NCBI GenBank assembly: GCA_963929535.1
Contig: CAWVIZ010000001.1
Coordinates: 189,978 to 253,977, forward strand
Source: Pullilachnospira sp963929535
Lineage (GTDB): Bacteria > Bacillota > Clostridia > Lachnospirales > Lachnospiraceae
Direction of reading: 5' to 3'
Length of the DNA stretch: 64,000 bases
The position numbers and the translations under genes were made by a program. Under the pieces are notes generated by a model. That model was not told the origin of the DNA, did not search any database, and worked only from the letters and a program-made list of their open reading frames with translations. Below, piece by piece: positions 21,509-30,230 of the stretch. Each line of letters begins with the position of its first letter. Position 1 is the stretch's first letter.

Positions 21509-21537
21509 TTGTCACACCTTTTCATTTTGACTATAAT
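21509..21537 (+). promoter_or_regulatory. Promoter of the lipoprotein pair
   Basis: TTGTCA at 21509-21514, a 17-bp spacer and TATAAT at 21532-21537. Confidence 0.75.
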
Positions 21538-21570
21538 AAAGATATCATTTTACTGAGGGAGGAACACCAT

Positions 21571-22227
21571 ATGAGGAAGAAAGGAAAACTTTTCACTGTT
21601 ATTTTTACGTTTCTTTTTCTCCTGCTGTCTGCTGCAGGCTGCGGAAAGGAATTTGACGCCAGCGGATACCTGAAAGCGGTCCTGGACAACTCTTATAAGC
21701 ACGATCCCACCGCTTTTCTGGACCAGAAGATCGGAAGCGAGGAAGAAGCGGAACAGCTTTTTCAGGAAGGGATCGATGCCAATATCGCGGCTCTGACAGA
21801 ATCCGCTTCGGTTTCCCAGGAGCAGGAACAGAATTTCCGGGCTATTTTTGAACAGATTTATGCCCAAGCGGATTACACCGTGGGCGAAGCCCAAAAACAG
21901 GAGGATGATTCTTATGTGGTAACGGTCACCTACCGGCCCATGACGCTTTTTGCCGATACCCAGCCCCAGCTGGAGGAACAGACGGAGCAGCTGACAAACT
22001 CCTATATGGAGCAGATTGCGGCAGGAGGAGAAGCTCCTGATGAGGAAACACTGACAGGAGAGATCATGGAACTCTATATGGGAATTCTCCAGGATGCTGC
22101 CGGCAGCGTAAACTATGGAGAGGAAACCTCCTGCCAGGTGCGTATCCAGCTGGATGATAATGTCTACATCCCAAACACTGATGATCTTATGACTCTGGAG
22201 AACGGCATCCTGGGTGTGGGCGCCTGA
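21571..22227 (+). CDS. DUF5105-like lipoprotein, paralogue 1
   Basis: A 218-residue predicted lipoprotein. MRKKGK is followed by a hydrophobic stretch and the lipobox SAAGC near residue 22. The mature part begins GKEFDASGYLKAVLDNSYKHD and is mostly helical. It shares FDASGY, the spacing of helices and the 'EDSY.VT..' strand with the next gene, so the two are tandem paralogues. It lacks the C-terminal beta domain of its neighbour. GAGGGAGGAACACC precedes ATG 21571. Function unknown. Confidence 0.85.
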   Translation: MRKKGKLFTVIFTFLFLLLSAAGCGKEFDASGYLKAVLDNSYKHDPTAFLDQKIGSEEEAEQLFQEGIDANIAALTESASVSQEQEQNFRAIFEQIYAQADYTVGEAQKQEDDSYVVTVTYRPMTLFADTQPQLEEQTEQLTNSYMEQIAAGGEAPDEETLTGEIMELYMGILQDAAGSVNYGEETSCQVRIQLDDNVYIPNTDDLMTLENGILGVGA

Positions 22228-22291
22228 CAGATCACCCGCTTCCTTCCCGGGAGTGTGACAGTTCTTCAAATATGACAGAGGAGATGTTATT

Positions 22292-23425
22292 ATGAAATTC
22301 AAACCAATCACTGCCCTTTTCACTGCCGGAGTTCTGGCTCTTACCATAACCGGCTGCAGCAGGGAAGAAGACTTCGATGCTTCCGGCTATACCGCAGCCT
22401 ATCTGGACGGAGTTCTGAAAGGCGACTCTTCCGCCTACCAGACGCTTGCCGGCGAAAAGGCGGAAGACCTGGAAGCGCTCCACAGTCAGTATCTGGCCTC
22501 ACAGACAGAAAGGATCCTGGGAAATACCGATAACGCCCCGGGCGGTCAGCAGATTTCTCCAGGTCTGCAGCAGGATTTCAACACACTATGGGAGGATGTT
22601 TTTCAGAAGACCAGCTACAGCGCCTCTTCCGCCAGCAGGAATGAGGAAGATTCCTATCAGATAACGCTGGATATCCGGCAGCTGAAGCTCTATGAAAAGG
22701 CTCAGGAGCTTCTCCCGGCCAAAATGGAAGAATACTCTCAGCAGCTCTCTGAAAATACGGAGGATTCCTGGGAGCTGTACGCTTCCACTATTCTGGAGAC
22801 TTACCAGGAAGCCCTTGAGAGCGCCGCCTACGGTGAGGACGAAACCGCTCAGATTACCTTATCCCGGACAGATTCGGACACATGGACGGTAAGTTCCCAG
22901 GATGTGGATTCCCTGATCCAGAAGCTTCTGGATGTCTCTGTTCTGGAGGACAGCGCCGCCGACACAGCCCAGTCACTCCAGACAGAAGCCACGCCGGATA
23001 CAGCCGATCCGGAGGAAATCGCCAGTGCGGATACAGCCCAGGTGGGTCAAACGGTTTCCCTGTCCAGGGAAGGCACAGCCATGGCCGATTTTTCCATTGA
23101 CCGGGTTGAAGTTACCGATGAACGCAGTGAATATGACATGTCCAATCCGGAAAAAGTGGTGGTCATCACCTACACATACACCAACACCGGATCGTCAGAT
23201 CCTCTGCTGCTGGATGAGATGAGCTTTACGGTAATGGAAGGAGACAGCGCCTGCTCTCCCTATTATCTGACTACTATTCCTTCTCCCACCATCGCCGAGC
23301 AGGGAGGAGCTCCTGTTACGGCAGCTATGGCCTACGGGGTAAGCCAGGACTGCGACAGTGTCACCATCTATGTGGACAGTCCGCAGCTCGATACACCGCT
23401 AACAGTAACAGCAGCACTGTCTTAA
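22292..23425 (+). CDS. DUF5105-like lipoprotein, paralogue 2 with beta domain
   Basis: A 377-residue predicted lipoprotein with lipobox TITGC at about 18-22, then EEDFDASGYTAAYLDGVLKGD, matching the upstream paralogue. After an Asp/Ala/Thr-rich linker (about 215-255) comes a beta-sandwich domain (GTAMADFSIDRVEVTDER..VVVITYTYTNTGSSDPLLL) of the DUF5105/DUF4352 type seen on Gram-positive surface lipoproteins. GAGGAGATGTTATT precedes ATG. It is 64 bases after paralogue 1 and shares its promoter. The ligand is not known. Confidence 0.85.
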   Translation: MKFKPITALFTAGVLALTITGCSREEDFDASGYTAAYLDGVLKGDSSAYQTLAGEKAEDLEALHSQYLASQTERILGNTDNAPGGQQISPGLQQDFNTLWEDVFQKTSYSASSASRNEEDSYQITLDIRQLKLYEKAQELLPAKMEEYSQQLSENTEDSWELYASTILETYQEALESAAYGEDETAQITLSRTDSDTWTVSSQDVDSLIQKLLDVSVLEDSAADTAQSLQTEATPDTADPEEIASADTAQVGQTVSLSREGTAMADFSIDRVEVTDERSEYDMSNPEKVVVITYTYTNTGSSDPLLLDEMSFTVMEGDSACSPYYLTTIPSPTIAEQGGAPVTAAMAYGVSQDCDSVTIYVDSPQLDTPLTVTAALS

Positions 23426-23450
23426 ACCATATGAGCAGAAAAAGATCCGG

Positions 23451-23481
23451 GAGAACAGAACATCTCCCGGACCTTTTTCTG
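23451..23481. terminator. Bidirectional terminator
   Basis: AGATCCGGGAG pairs with CTCCCGGACC; T-run follows on plus and A-run precedes. It separates converging genes. Confidence 0.85.
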
Positions 23482-23512
23482 CTTTTTATCCGTTCTTTTC
23501 CTGGGACCTGTT

Positions 23513-23830
23513 TCAGGCTCCGCACTGGAAAGTGCCGCAGCAGGTTTCCTCGCACTGACAGGCATTGCTTCCGGTAATATTGATGGAACCTGCCTCGCAT
23601 TTCTGGTTCTTATTGAAAGAACACTCACAGGCTTTGCAGCCCACCTGTACATTGTCCTTTCCGTATCCGGATTCCATGGCGTTGGTGGTTCCGGTCCGCT
23701 CCTGAAAGCTGGCGCAGCAGGTCTGGTCCATCGTTCTGGCATTCTCCCCGCCTACCTGGATCCCGTCTCTGGAACAGAGCTGTTCCTTGTTGTACACGCA
23801 TTTTGTAGCTGAGCATCGTAATGCTGGCAT
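23513..23830 (-). CDS. DUF1540 protein, two Cys-rich domains
   Basis: A 105-residue cysteine-rich protein with two copies of the DUF1540 motif. Copy one (about 5-43) is CSATKC..LCSRDGI..DQTCCASF; copy two (about 64-102) is CKACECSFN..KCEAGSINI..CEETCCGTF. The cysteine spacing suggests metal binding, but the function of the family is not established. AAGGAGGT lies seven bases before ATG 23830. Confidence 0.9.
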   Translation of the reverse strand: MPALRCSATKCVYNKEQLCSRDGIQVGGENARTMDQTCCASFQERTGTTNAMESGYGKDNVQVGCKACECSFNKNQKCEAGSINITGSNACQCEETCCGTFQCGA

Positions 23831-24068
23831 CGCACATACCTCCTTTTTTCATCCCGTACAGCCGGAGGCGTTCCCGTACAAACCGGCCCGGCAGGCTGCA
23901 AAAAACCTCCTGCAGCCTCCCCGCCTTGTTGACGCTGCCTGCGCTTCCAGCTGTTTTCCCGGTACTCCGATAGTATGTCCCCGATGCCGCCGGACTATTC
24001 ATTTTTTATGTTTTCTCGTTGCCAAAGCTTGGCCTTCCGCTGTCCTGCGGGCGCTTTTTTTTCCGCCC

Positions 24069-26024
24069 TTACTGCTCTGCCTGTATTTTACGGATTTCTT
24101 TTGTGCGGATTTCTCTGGAAATCTCCTCAATAAAGGTATCCAGGGATTTCTGGCCCTCGTCGCCCATATAGCGGCTTCTTACAGATACCACGTTTTCCTC
24201 TTCCTCTTTTGCTCCCACGATCAGCATATAAGGAACCCGGTGAAGCCTGGACTCCCGAATCTTATATCCGATTTTTTCAGAACGGTTGTCCACACTGGAG
24301 CGGATTCCGTTCTTCTTCAGTGCAGCGTTCACCTTCTCTGCGTAATCCGCGAATTTCTCAGAGATGGGCAGTACGCGAACCTGTTCCGGACACAGCCAGG
24401 TGGGGAACATACCCGCATATTTTTCGATCAGCCATGCCAGTGTTCTCTCATAGCAGCCGATGGAAGTTCTGTGAATGATATAGGGACGTTTCTTGTCTCC
24501 GTTCTCATCAATATAGTACATATCAAACTGCTCAGCCAGAAGGGCATCCCACTGAATAGTGATCATGGTATCCTCTTTGCCGTACACGTTTTTCGCGTTG
24601 ATATCCACCTTGGGACCGTAGAACGCGGCTTCTCCCACGTCCTCCACAAAGGGAATCTCCAGCTCCGTCAGCACCTGGCGGATATGGCCTTCCGTCTCCT
24701 CCCATACCTGGGGCTCGCCGATGTATTTTTCCGTATCTGCCGGATCCCATTTGGAAAGATGGTAGGTCACATCCTCCTGCAGTCCCAGGGTTTCCAGACA
24801 GTGCTTTGCCAGAGCCAGACAGTTTTTGAACTCCTGTACCATCTGATCCGGACGCACGATCAGATGGCCCTCTGAAATGGTAAACTGGCGGACCCGGGTA
24901 AGTCCGTGCATCTCCCCGGAATCCTCGTTCCGAAACAGCGTGGATGTCTCACTGTAGCGCAGAGGCAGCTCTCTGTAGCTGTGCTGTCCCGCTTTGTACA
25001 CATAATACTGGAAAGGACAGGTCATGGGACGCAGGGCAAAAACCTCCTTGTCCTTCTCCTCATCTCCCAGCACAAACATGCCATCCTTATAGTGATCCCA
25101 ATGACCGGAAATCTTGTACAGATCACTTTTGGCCATCAGCGGCGTCTTGGTGCGGATGTAACCCCACTCGTTGTCCTCCAGATCCTCGATCCAGCGCTGC
25201 AGCTCCTTGATCACAATCACTCCCTTGGGCATCAGAAGCGGCAGGCCCTGTCCGATCACATCCACTGTGGTGAACAGCTCCATCTCCCGGCCCAGTTTGT
25301 TGTGATCCCTCTTCTTAGCATCCTCCATCTGCTCCAGATAAGCGTTCAGCTCATCCTTTTTGGCAAATGCGGTTCCATAGATCCGGGACAGCATCTTATT
25401 CTTTTCATTTCCTCTCCAGTAAGCTCCTGAAGAGGAGGTCAGCTTAAATGCCTTGATGCCCTTGGTGCTCATCAGATGCGGTCCGGCACACAGATCCACA
25501 AAATCTCCCTGGCTGTAGAAAGAAATCTCCGCGTCCTCCGGCAGATCCCGGATCAGCTCCACCTTGTAAGGCTCGCCTTTTTCTTCCATGAATCGAATGG
25601 CTTCTTCCCGGGGCAGAGTAAAGCGCTCCAGCTTGGCGCCCTTTTTGATGATTTTCTTCATCTCTTTTTCCAGCGCGTCCAGATCTTCTCTGGTAAAGGA
25701 TTCATGCTCAAAATCGTAATAAAATCCCGTATCGATGGAGGGACCGATGGCCAGCTTGGCCTCCGGGAACAGATTCTTTACCGCCTCCGCCAATACATGG
25801 GAAGTGGTATGGCGCAGCGCCGCCAGTCCTTCCTTGTCGTTGGCTGTGAGAATATTCAACTGGCAGTCTTTATCCAGAACCGTCCGCAGATCCACCGTTT
25901 CTCCGTCCACCTGAGCCGCCGTGGCCGCCCGGGCCAGACCCTCGCTGATATCCAGAGCCACCTCATAGGCAGATCTGGGGCTGTCATATTCTTTTACTGA
26001 ACCGTCCTTTAATGTAATGATCAT
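24069..26024 (-). CDS. thrS: Threonyl-tRNA synthetase
   Basis: A 651-residue class II synthetase that charges tRNA-Thr. Domains in order are TGS (2-62), the editing/second additional domain with HTTSH (about 88-92) and YYDFEHE, the catalytic core with MTCPFQYYVYK (zinc Cys) and class II motifs, and the anticodon-binding domain from about 545 (VRVLPISEKFADYAEK). Full length. The start ATG overlaps the stop of a small membrane-protein gene (ATATGA), and both sit behind a T-box leader, so expression should respond to uncharged tRNA-Thr. Confidence 0.98.
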   Translation of the reverse strand: MIITLKDGSVKEYDSPRSAYEVALDISEGLARAATAAQVDGETVDLRTVLDKDCQLNILTANDKEGLAALRHTTSHVLAEAVKNLFPEAKLAIGPSIDTGFYYDFEHESFTREDLDALEKEMKKIIKKGAKLERFTLPREEAIRFMEEKGEPYKVELIRDLPEDAEISFYSQGDFVDLCAGPHLMSTKGIKAFKLTSSSGAYWRGNEKNKMLSRIYGTAFAKKDELNAYLEQMEDAKKRDHNKLGREMELFTTVDVIGQGLPLLMPKGVIVIKELQRWIEDLEDNEWGYIRTKTPLMAKSDLYKISGHWDHYKDGMFVLGDEEKDKEVFALRPMTCPFQYYVYKAGQHSYRELPLRYSETSTLFRNEDSGEMHGLTRVRQFTISEGHLIVRPDQMVQEFKNCLALAKHCLETLGLQEDVTYHLSKWDPADTEKYIGEPQVWEETEGHIRQVLTELEIPFVEDVGEAAFYGPKVDINAKNVYGKEDTMITIQWDALLAEQFDMYYIDENGDKKRPYIIHRTSIGCYERTLAWLIEKYAGMFPTWLCPEQVRVLPISEKFADYAEKVNAALKKNGIRSSVDNRSEKIGYKIRESRLHRVPYMLIVGAKEEEENVVSVRSRYMGDEGQKSLDTFIEEISREIRTKEIRKIQAEQ

Positions 26025-26215
26025 ATGGATTCCTCTCCTTCCTCTTCCTGGCCGGCCTGGCCGTAATTGTTTCCATTATAATTCCCGAAGCTGATACTTT
26101 TAAACGGCGCCAGGATCAGACCGGCTACAATTCCGGCCAGCAGCACTGCTGCTGTAAACAGCACTTTTTCTTCCATTGTCCAGTCTTTCGCAAAAAATTC
26201 TCTGACTTTTTCCAT
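26021..26215 (-). CDS. Small membrane protein coupled to thrS
   Basis: A 64-residue protein: MEKVREFFAKDWTMEEK, one hydrophobic segment (VLFTAAVLLAGIVAGLILAP, about 18-37), then a Gly/Asn-rich and acidic tail. GGAGAAGAA precedes ATG 26215. It lies between the T-box terminator and thrS and overlaps thrS by four bases, so it must be co-transcribed and probably translationally coupled. The frame also opens from 26245, but that start lacks a ribosome-binding site. It looks like a YtxH-type single-pass protein; I do not recognise a function. Confidence 0.75.
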   Translation of the reverse strand: MEKVREFFAKDWTMEEKVLFTAAVLLAGIVAGLILAPFKSISFGNYNGNNYGQAGQEEEGEESI

Positions 26216-26244
26216 TTCTTCTCCTTTCTTCCGGGCGCAGGGCA

Positions 26245-26532
26245 ATCTCCTATGAAACTAAAAAACTCTGTTCGTTCCCTGCAGGTTGCGGCTGCAAGGG
26301 ACGGACAGAGTTTTCCTTTCTGTTCGCGGTTCCACCCTTCTTGTCTGCTCCGCGTCATATACAGCGGAATGGTCAGACCACTTTCTTCTGATGGTAACGG
26401 AATCACCGGGCCTGATTAGGGCCGCTCAGAGGTGGTTTTCAGATACCTCCGGTCAAGGCGCTTCCAGCCTGCGCAGCCTCTCTCTGGGACGTTGGGTATC
26501 CTACTCGTCTCGTCATCGCTTTGTCTTTTGAT
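26245..26532 (-). promoter_or_regulatory. T-box leader, threonine
   Basis: The minus strand contains the T-box signature AGGGTGGAACCGCG (complement of 26325-26338) and then a long terminator, AAAACTCTGTCCG..CAGAGTTTTTTAG (26258-26316). The Stem I part includes GACGAGACGAGTAGGA. A specifier ACC followed by a purine occurs in GAAAACCACCTC, fitting threonine and the downstream thrS. The specifier position is inferred without folding. Confidence 0.92.
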
Positions 26533-26538
26533 GAACTT

Positions 26539-26566
26539 ATTATAACATTGAAAATGTATTTGTCAA
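26539..26566 (-). promoter_or_regulatory. Promoter of the thrS T-box unit
   Basis: TTGACA (complement of 26561-26566), a 16-bp spacer and TATAAT (complement of 26539-26544). Confidence 0.85.
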
Positions 26567-26634
26567 CGGAGGATTCTGTTATTTTTTTCATTCCATGGCG
26601 GATCGGCCATTGGTCTTTGCCAAAAAGAATCGTC

Positions 26635-26810
26635 TCAGCTGTTTATCCTGTCATATGCTGTCTGATATACTTCCAGCAGCTGAGAGATCCCTACTGCATC
26701 CACATCTGCCAGATAAGCCTCCCAATCCGCATCCGAATCAATGTCTTCAGAGCCTGTAATAAATGCCACCTGACTCTCCCCCAGCCGTACAGATTCAGAC
26801 ATGGCATTCT
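26635..26810 (-). pseudogene. Remnant: C-terminus of sugar ABC substrate-binding protein
   Basis: The minus strand encodes MSESVRLGESQVAFITG, then EDIDSDADWEAYLADVDAVG and LLEVYQTAYDRINS before a stop at 26635. This is the typical C-terminal end of family 1 extracellular solute-binding proteins. An in-frame stop lies just upstream and no signal peptide or lipobox exists, so only the last 55 to 60 residues remain. It abuts a second remnant on the opposite strand. Confidence 0.7.
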
Positions 26811-26929
26811 GCGATGCCTACTATTTCAGCCGCTATTTCAAAAAGAATATGGGAATGACTCCCACCTGCTACCGGAAGCTTCGGATCAATGACAGTATCA
26901 GTTATCCATATCCGGAACATCCTTTATAA
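26801..26929 (+). pseudogene. Remnant: C-terminus of AraC-family regulator
   Basis: The plus strand encodes MAFCDAYYFSRYFKKNMG, then MTPTCYRKLRIN and about ten residues before TAA at 26927. The phrase YYFSRYFKK..G.TP..YRK is the second helix-turn-helix of AraC/XylS regulators. A few residues appear lost before FCDAYYF and no start or upstream domain remains. With the adjacent binding-protein remnant, it looks like the scar of a deleted sugar-uptake locus. Confidence 0.75.
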
Positions 26930-26933
26930 CCGG

Positions 26934-26962
26934 TTGACATTTTTCTCTTTTTATCGTTTAAT
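26934..26962 (+). promoter_or_regulatory. Promoter of degV
   Basis: TTGACA at 26934-26939, a 17-bp spacer and TTTAAT at 26957-26962. Confidence 0.75.
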
Positions 26963-27005
26963 GTGCTTATAGTTTGAATTTCAAATCATTTTGAGGGAGG
27001 TACTT

Positions 27006-27884
27006 ATGTCTGAATATGTGATCACTACGGATTCCAATTCCGATGTCCCCGCCGACTTTCTGGCCCGTCATCCCCTAACCATCATTCCCCAGTATTACGC
27101 TTTTGGGGATACTGTATACGGAGACGAGCTGAACATGCCGCCGGCCGAATTTTATGAAACCATGCGCCAAGGCCAGCTGCCCAAATCCATGGCCAACAAC
27201 CCGGCCGTGATCCGGGAAAAGTTCACAGCGATCCTGAAAGAGGGGAAGGACATCCTTCATATCGCTTTTTCCAGCGCCTTGAGCGGAAGCTGCAGCAACG
27301 TACAGGTGGCGGCCAACGAATTGATGGAGGAGTTTCCCGACAGGAAGATCCTGGTATTTGATTCCCTGAACGCCTCTCTGGGCGAAGGCCTGTCGGTGAT
27401 GCGGGCAGTGGAAATGAAAGAATCCGGCGCCGATATGCAGACCATCTATGATACCCTGATGGAGGAACGGAACCATATCAACGTATCTTTTACCGTGGAT
27501 GACCTGCATCATCTGCAGAGAGGCGGACGGGTTTCCAAGACCACAGCGGTCCTTGGCAGCATGATCAATATCAAGCCGGTGCTTTCCATCACTGCCTCCG
27601 GGGAACTGAAAGCCAACGGAACCGTCCGGGGCCGGAAAAAAGCGTTGAATTCCCTGGTGAAATCCATGGAAGAAGCCCTGGACAGGGATCACTTCGGAAA
27701 TGATCATTATGCGGGAGTGGTACACGCCGACTGTCTGAAGGATGCGGAATATGTAGCTGCTCTGATGGAAAAACTGGGAGCGGCCAAAAAGATATGGATC
27801 AATGATGTCAGCCCCAGCATCGGCACCCATGCCGGTCCCGGTGTGGTAGGCATCATGTTCTATGGAAAACAGGTGGAGAGCTGA
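27006..27884 (+). CDS. DegV family fatty-acid-binding protein
   Basis: A 292-residue DegV/FakB-type protein that binds a fatty acid and in FakAB systems presents it for phosphorylation. Visible landmarks are YVITTDSNSDVP at the N-terminus, the FSSALSGSCSN fatty-acid-carboxylate loop (about 91-101), DSLNASLGEG, LHHLQRGGRVS and the C-terminal IGTHAGPGVVG. AGGGAGGTACTT precedes ATG 27006; a TTG five codons upstream is less likely. No fakA kinase gene is adjacent. Confidence 0.9.
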   Translation: MSEYVITTDSNSDVPADFLARHPLTIIPQYYAFGDTVYGDELNMPPAEFYETMRQGQLPKSMANNPAVIREKFTAILKEGKDILHIAFSSALSGSCSNVQVAANELMEEFPDRKILVFDSLNASLGEGLSVMRAVEMKESGADMQTIYDTLMEERNHINVSFTVDDLHHLQRGGRVSKTTAVLGSMINIKPVLSITASGELKANGTVRGRKKALNSLVKSMEEALDRDHFGNDHYAGVVHADCLKDAEYVAALMEKLGAAKKIWINDVSPSIGTHAGPGVVGIMFYGKQVES

Positions 27885-27899
27885 CCTGCTAAGGTTTCC

Positions 27900-28010
27900 C
27901 TGTCTGTGGCCCGTCAAATGGCGCTGCATGCCGGCGGCACGCATTCAGCGCCGGCCGCAGCGAAGCGAAGACCCGCTCATGCAGGCATGGCGGCTGCTTT
28001 CCTGGCTTAC
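27900..28010 (+). repeat. Dispersed 51-bp-module element, single copy
   Basis: GTCAAATGGCGCTGCATGCC, then GGCGGCACGC, CCGCAGCGAAGCGAAGACCCGC and CATGCAGGCATGGCGGCTGC. The reverse complement aligns with the repeat unit at 49.1 kb. It begins 16 bases after the degV stop codon and precedes the terminator. Confidence 0.7.
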
Positions 28011-28012
28011 CG

Positions 28013-28092
28013 AAAAAAAAGATCCGGCGGGAACCGGAAAATCTCACGGCTGTATAACAGCCGGATTTTCTGGCTCCTTCCGGATCTTTTTT
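28013..28092. terminator. Long bidirectional terminator
   Basis: AAAAAAGATCCGG at the left pairs with CCGGATCTTTTTT at the right; inner arms GGAAAATC/GATTTTCT and CGGCT/AGCCG extend the stem. It separates degV from the converging dehydrogenase gene. Confidence 0.85.
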
Positions 28093-28168
28093 GGCCGCAG
28101 GCAGTATCGATGCAGCAGCCCAGTTTTCTGATCTACCGCGAAACTTTCATCAGGGGGATTTCGGCCGG

Positions 28169-29029
28169 TTATCTGTAATACTGGATAATTCCCTGAGTTC
28201 CTTCATCCCCATGGCCTTCTTTTTCCATTTGCCGGTACATTTCCAGCACCTGGGACAGAACGGGCAGTTCCAGTCCCGCCTTCTGGGCTTCCTCCACAGC
28301 GATTCCCATATCCTTGATAAAATGTTTGATGAAGAATCCCGGCGCGTAATCTCCTGCCGCCATTTTAGGCCCCAGATTGGCAAGCTGCCAACTTCCCGCC
28401 GCGCCTCCCGAAATCGTCCCGATCAGCCGATCCGCGGGAATTCCCTGCCGCATGGCATAAGCCATAGCTTCACTGACTCCTGCCACTGTCCCGGCAATGG
28501 CGATCTGGTTGGCCATCTTCACATGCTGGCCGCTTCCCGCGCTCCCCTCATAAACCGCGCTGCTGCCCATGGCATCCCACAGCGGACGGCATTTTTCAAA
28601 ATCTTCCCGGTCGCCTCCCACCATGATGGTGAGAGTACCGGCGGCGGCACCGCCCTCTCCCCCGGACACAGGCGCATCCAGCACATGGAAGCTCTTCCGC
28701 GTTCCCTCCTCATAAATCCTTACGGACAGATCTGGCCGGGTGGTGGTCATATCAATCAGATACGTTCCCGGATCTGCTCCAGTCAGAACCCCCATCCCAC
28801 CGAAGTACACTTCCTCCACATCTTCGGGATATCCCACGATGGTGATCACCGCATCTCTTCCGGCAGCGCATGTTGCCGGTGAATCACACCATACGGCTCC
28901 CTCCTCCAGCAGGGGAAGCGCCCTCTCCTTTGTACGGTTATAGATATACAGTTCAAATCCGTTCTTCATCAGGCTGCGGATCATGCCTTTTCCCATTACG
29001 CCGGTTCCGATAAATCCTATTTTTTTCAT
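28169..29029 (-). CDS. NAD(P)-dependent beta-hydroxyacid dehydrogenase (GarR-like)
   Basis: A 286-residue enzyme of the 3-hydroxyisobutyrate/tartronate semialdehyde reductase family. The Rossmann motif is GFIGTGVMGKGM (5-16), the substrate loop is DAPVSGGEGGAAAGTL (about 116-131) and the catalytic Lys lies in GSGQHVKMANQ. The substrate is not determined; 2-hydroxy-3-oxopropionate or 3-hydroxyisobutyrate are the usual ones. AAAGGACAACC precedes ATG. It follows argD by 10 bases in the same direction and may be read through from the arginine operon. Confidence 0.88.
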   Translation of the reverse strand: MKKIGFIGTGVMGKGMIRSLMKNGFELYIYNRTKERALPLLEEGAVWCDSPATCAAGRDAVITIVGYPEDVEEVYFGGMGVLTGADPGTYLIDMTTTRPDLSVRIYEEGTRKSFHVLDAPVSGGEGGAAAGTLTIMVGGDREDFEKCRPLWDAMGSSAVYEGSAGSGQHVKMANQIAIAGTVAGVSEAMAYAMRQGIPADRLIGTISGGAAGSWQLANLGPKMAAGDYAPGFFIKHFIKDMGIAVEEAQKAGLELPVLSQVLEMYRQMEKEGHGDEGTQGIIQYYR

Positions 29030-29039
29030 GGTTGTCCTT

Positions 29040-30230
29040 TCAGAAGCTTTTCTCCAGCTTCCCGATCATCTCATCCACATCATGTTCTGTGATCACCAGC
29101 GGCGGCACCATCCGCAGCACATTGCTTCCCGCGGAGATCACCAGCAGTCCGTTTTCAATGGCCCGGCTGATCACCTCACCCACCGGCTTTCCATCCAGCA
29201 CCAGGCCCTGCATCAGACCTTTTCCACGCCTGGCCGTGATAAAATCATATTTATCCACAAGAGCATCCAGCTTTTCTTCCAGATACGGCGTGATCCTGCG
29301 CACATGTTCCAGGATCTTCTCCTCCTCAAACAGATCGAACACCTTGCTCACCGCAGCGCACGCCAGAGGATTTCCTCCATAGGTGGTTCCATGGTCCCCC
29401 GGAACCAGCGAGGCGGCGGCTGTCTTTTCGTTCAGGACAAAAGCCCCCACCGGCACGCCGCAGCCCAGAGCCTTGGCACAAGTCATCACATCCGGCAAAA
29501 CCCCGTAATCCTGGCAGGCGAACATCACTCCGGTACGTCCCATACCGCACTGGATCTCATCCAGGATCAAAAGGATATCTCTCTCATCGCAAAGCTTCCG
29601 GACACCTTTCAGGAAGTCCGGATCCGCCGGATAGATGCCCCCCTCTCCCTGTACGGTCTCCAGGATCACCGCGCAGGTTTTCTCTGTGATCTGGGCCTTC
29701 ACGCTTTCCAGGTCATTAAAACGGGCAAAGCGGATACCGCCGATCAGCGGCTTAAAGGGTTCCTGATAGTGGGTATTTCCCGTAACGGACAGGGCTCCCA
29801 GACTTCTTCCATGGAAGGAATTCTCCATGGCCACGATCTCATGATCGGTTTTTCCGTCCTTTAAATAGGCGTATTTCCTGGCCACCTTGATGGCTCCCTC
29901 AATGGCTTCCGTACCGCTGTTGGTGAAAAATACCCGGGACAGTCCGGTGGCTTTTGCAAGCTTTTCCGCCGCCTCTGTCATCGGCACGTTGTAAAACAGA
30001 TTGGAGGTATGGATCACCTTGTCGATCTGCTCCTTCAGCGCCTGATTATATTTCCTGTTGTTGTATCCCAGGGCGAATACGGCTATTCCCGCCGCAAAAT
30101 CCAGATACTCCTTCCCATCCACATCATACAGACGTACTCCGTCTCCCCGTTCCAGCACCACCGGAAAACGGTTGTAGGTGTGCAGGAGCACCTGCTCTGC
30201 CCGGTCCATATATTCTTTACTGCACGTCAT
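29040..30230 (-). CDS. argD: Acetylornithine aminotransferase
   Basis: A 396-residue class III PLP aminotransferase that converts N-acetylglutamate semialdehyde to N-acetylornithine. Landmarks are FTNSGTEAIEGAIK (cofactor phosphate), FHGRSLGALS, ILDEIQCGMGRTG and the PLP lysine in CAKALGCGVPVGAF. Its position after argC, argJ and argB supports argD over other class III enzymes. ATG 30230 overlaps the end of argB by 14 bases, with AAAGGATG further upstream. Confidence 0.95.
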   Translation of the reverse strand: MTCSKEYMDRAEQVLLHTYNRFPVVLERGDGVRLYDVDGKEYLDFAAGIAVFALGYNNRKYNQALKEQIDKVIHTSNLFYNVPMTEAAEKLAKATGLSRVFFTNSGTEAIEGAIKVARKYAYLKDGKTDHEIVAMENSFHGRSLGALSVTGNTHYQEPFKPLIGGIRFARFNDLESVKAQITEKTCAVILETVQGEGGIYPADPDFLKGVRKLCDERDILLILDEIQCGMGRTGVMFACQDYGVLPDVMTCAKALGCGVPVGAFVLNEKTAAASLVPGDHGTTYGGNPLACAAVSKVFDLFEEEKILEHVRRITPYLEEKLDALVDKYDFITARRGKGLMQGLVLDGKPVGEVISRAIENGLLVISAGSNVLRMVPPLVITEHDVDEMIGKLEKSF

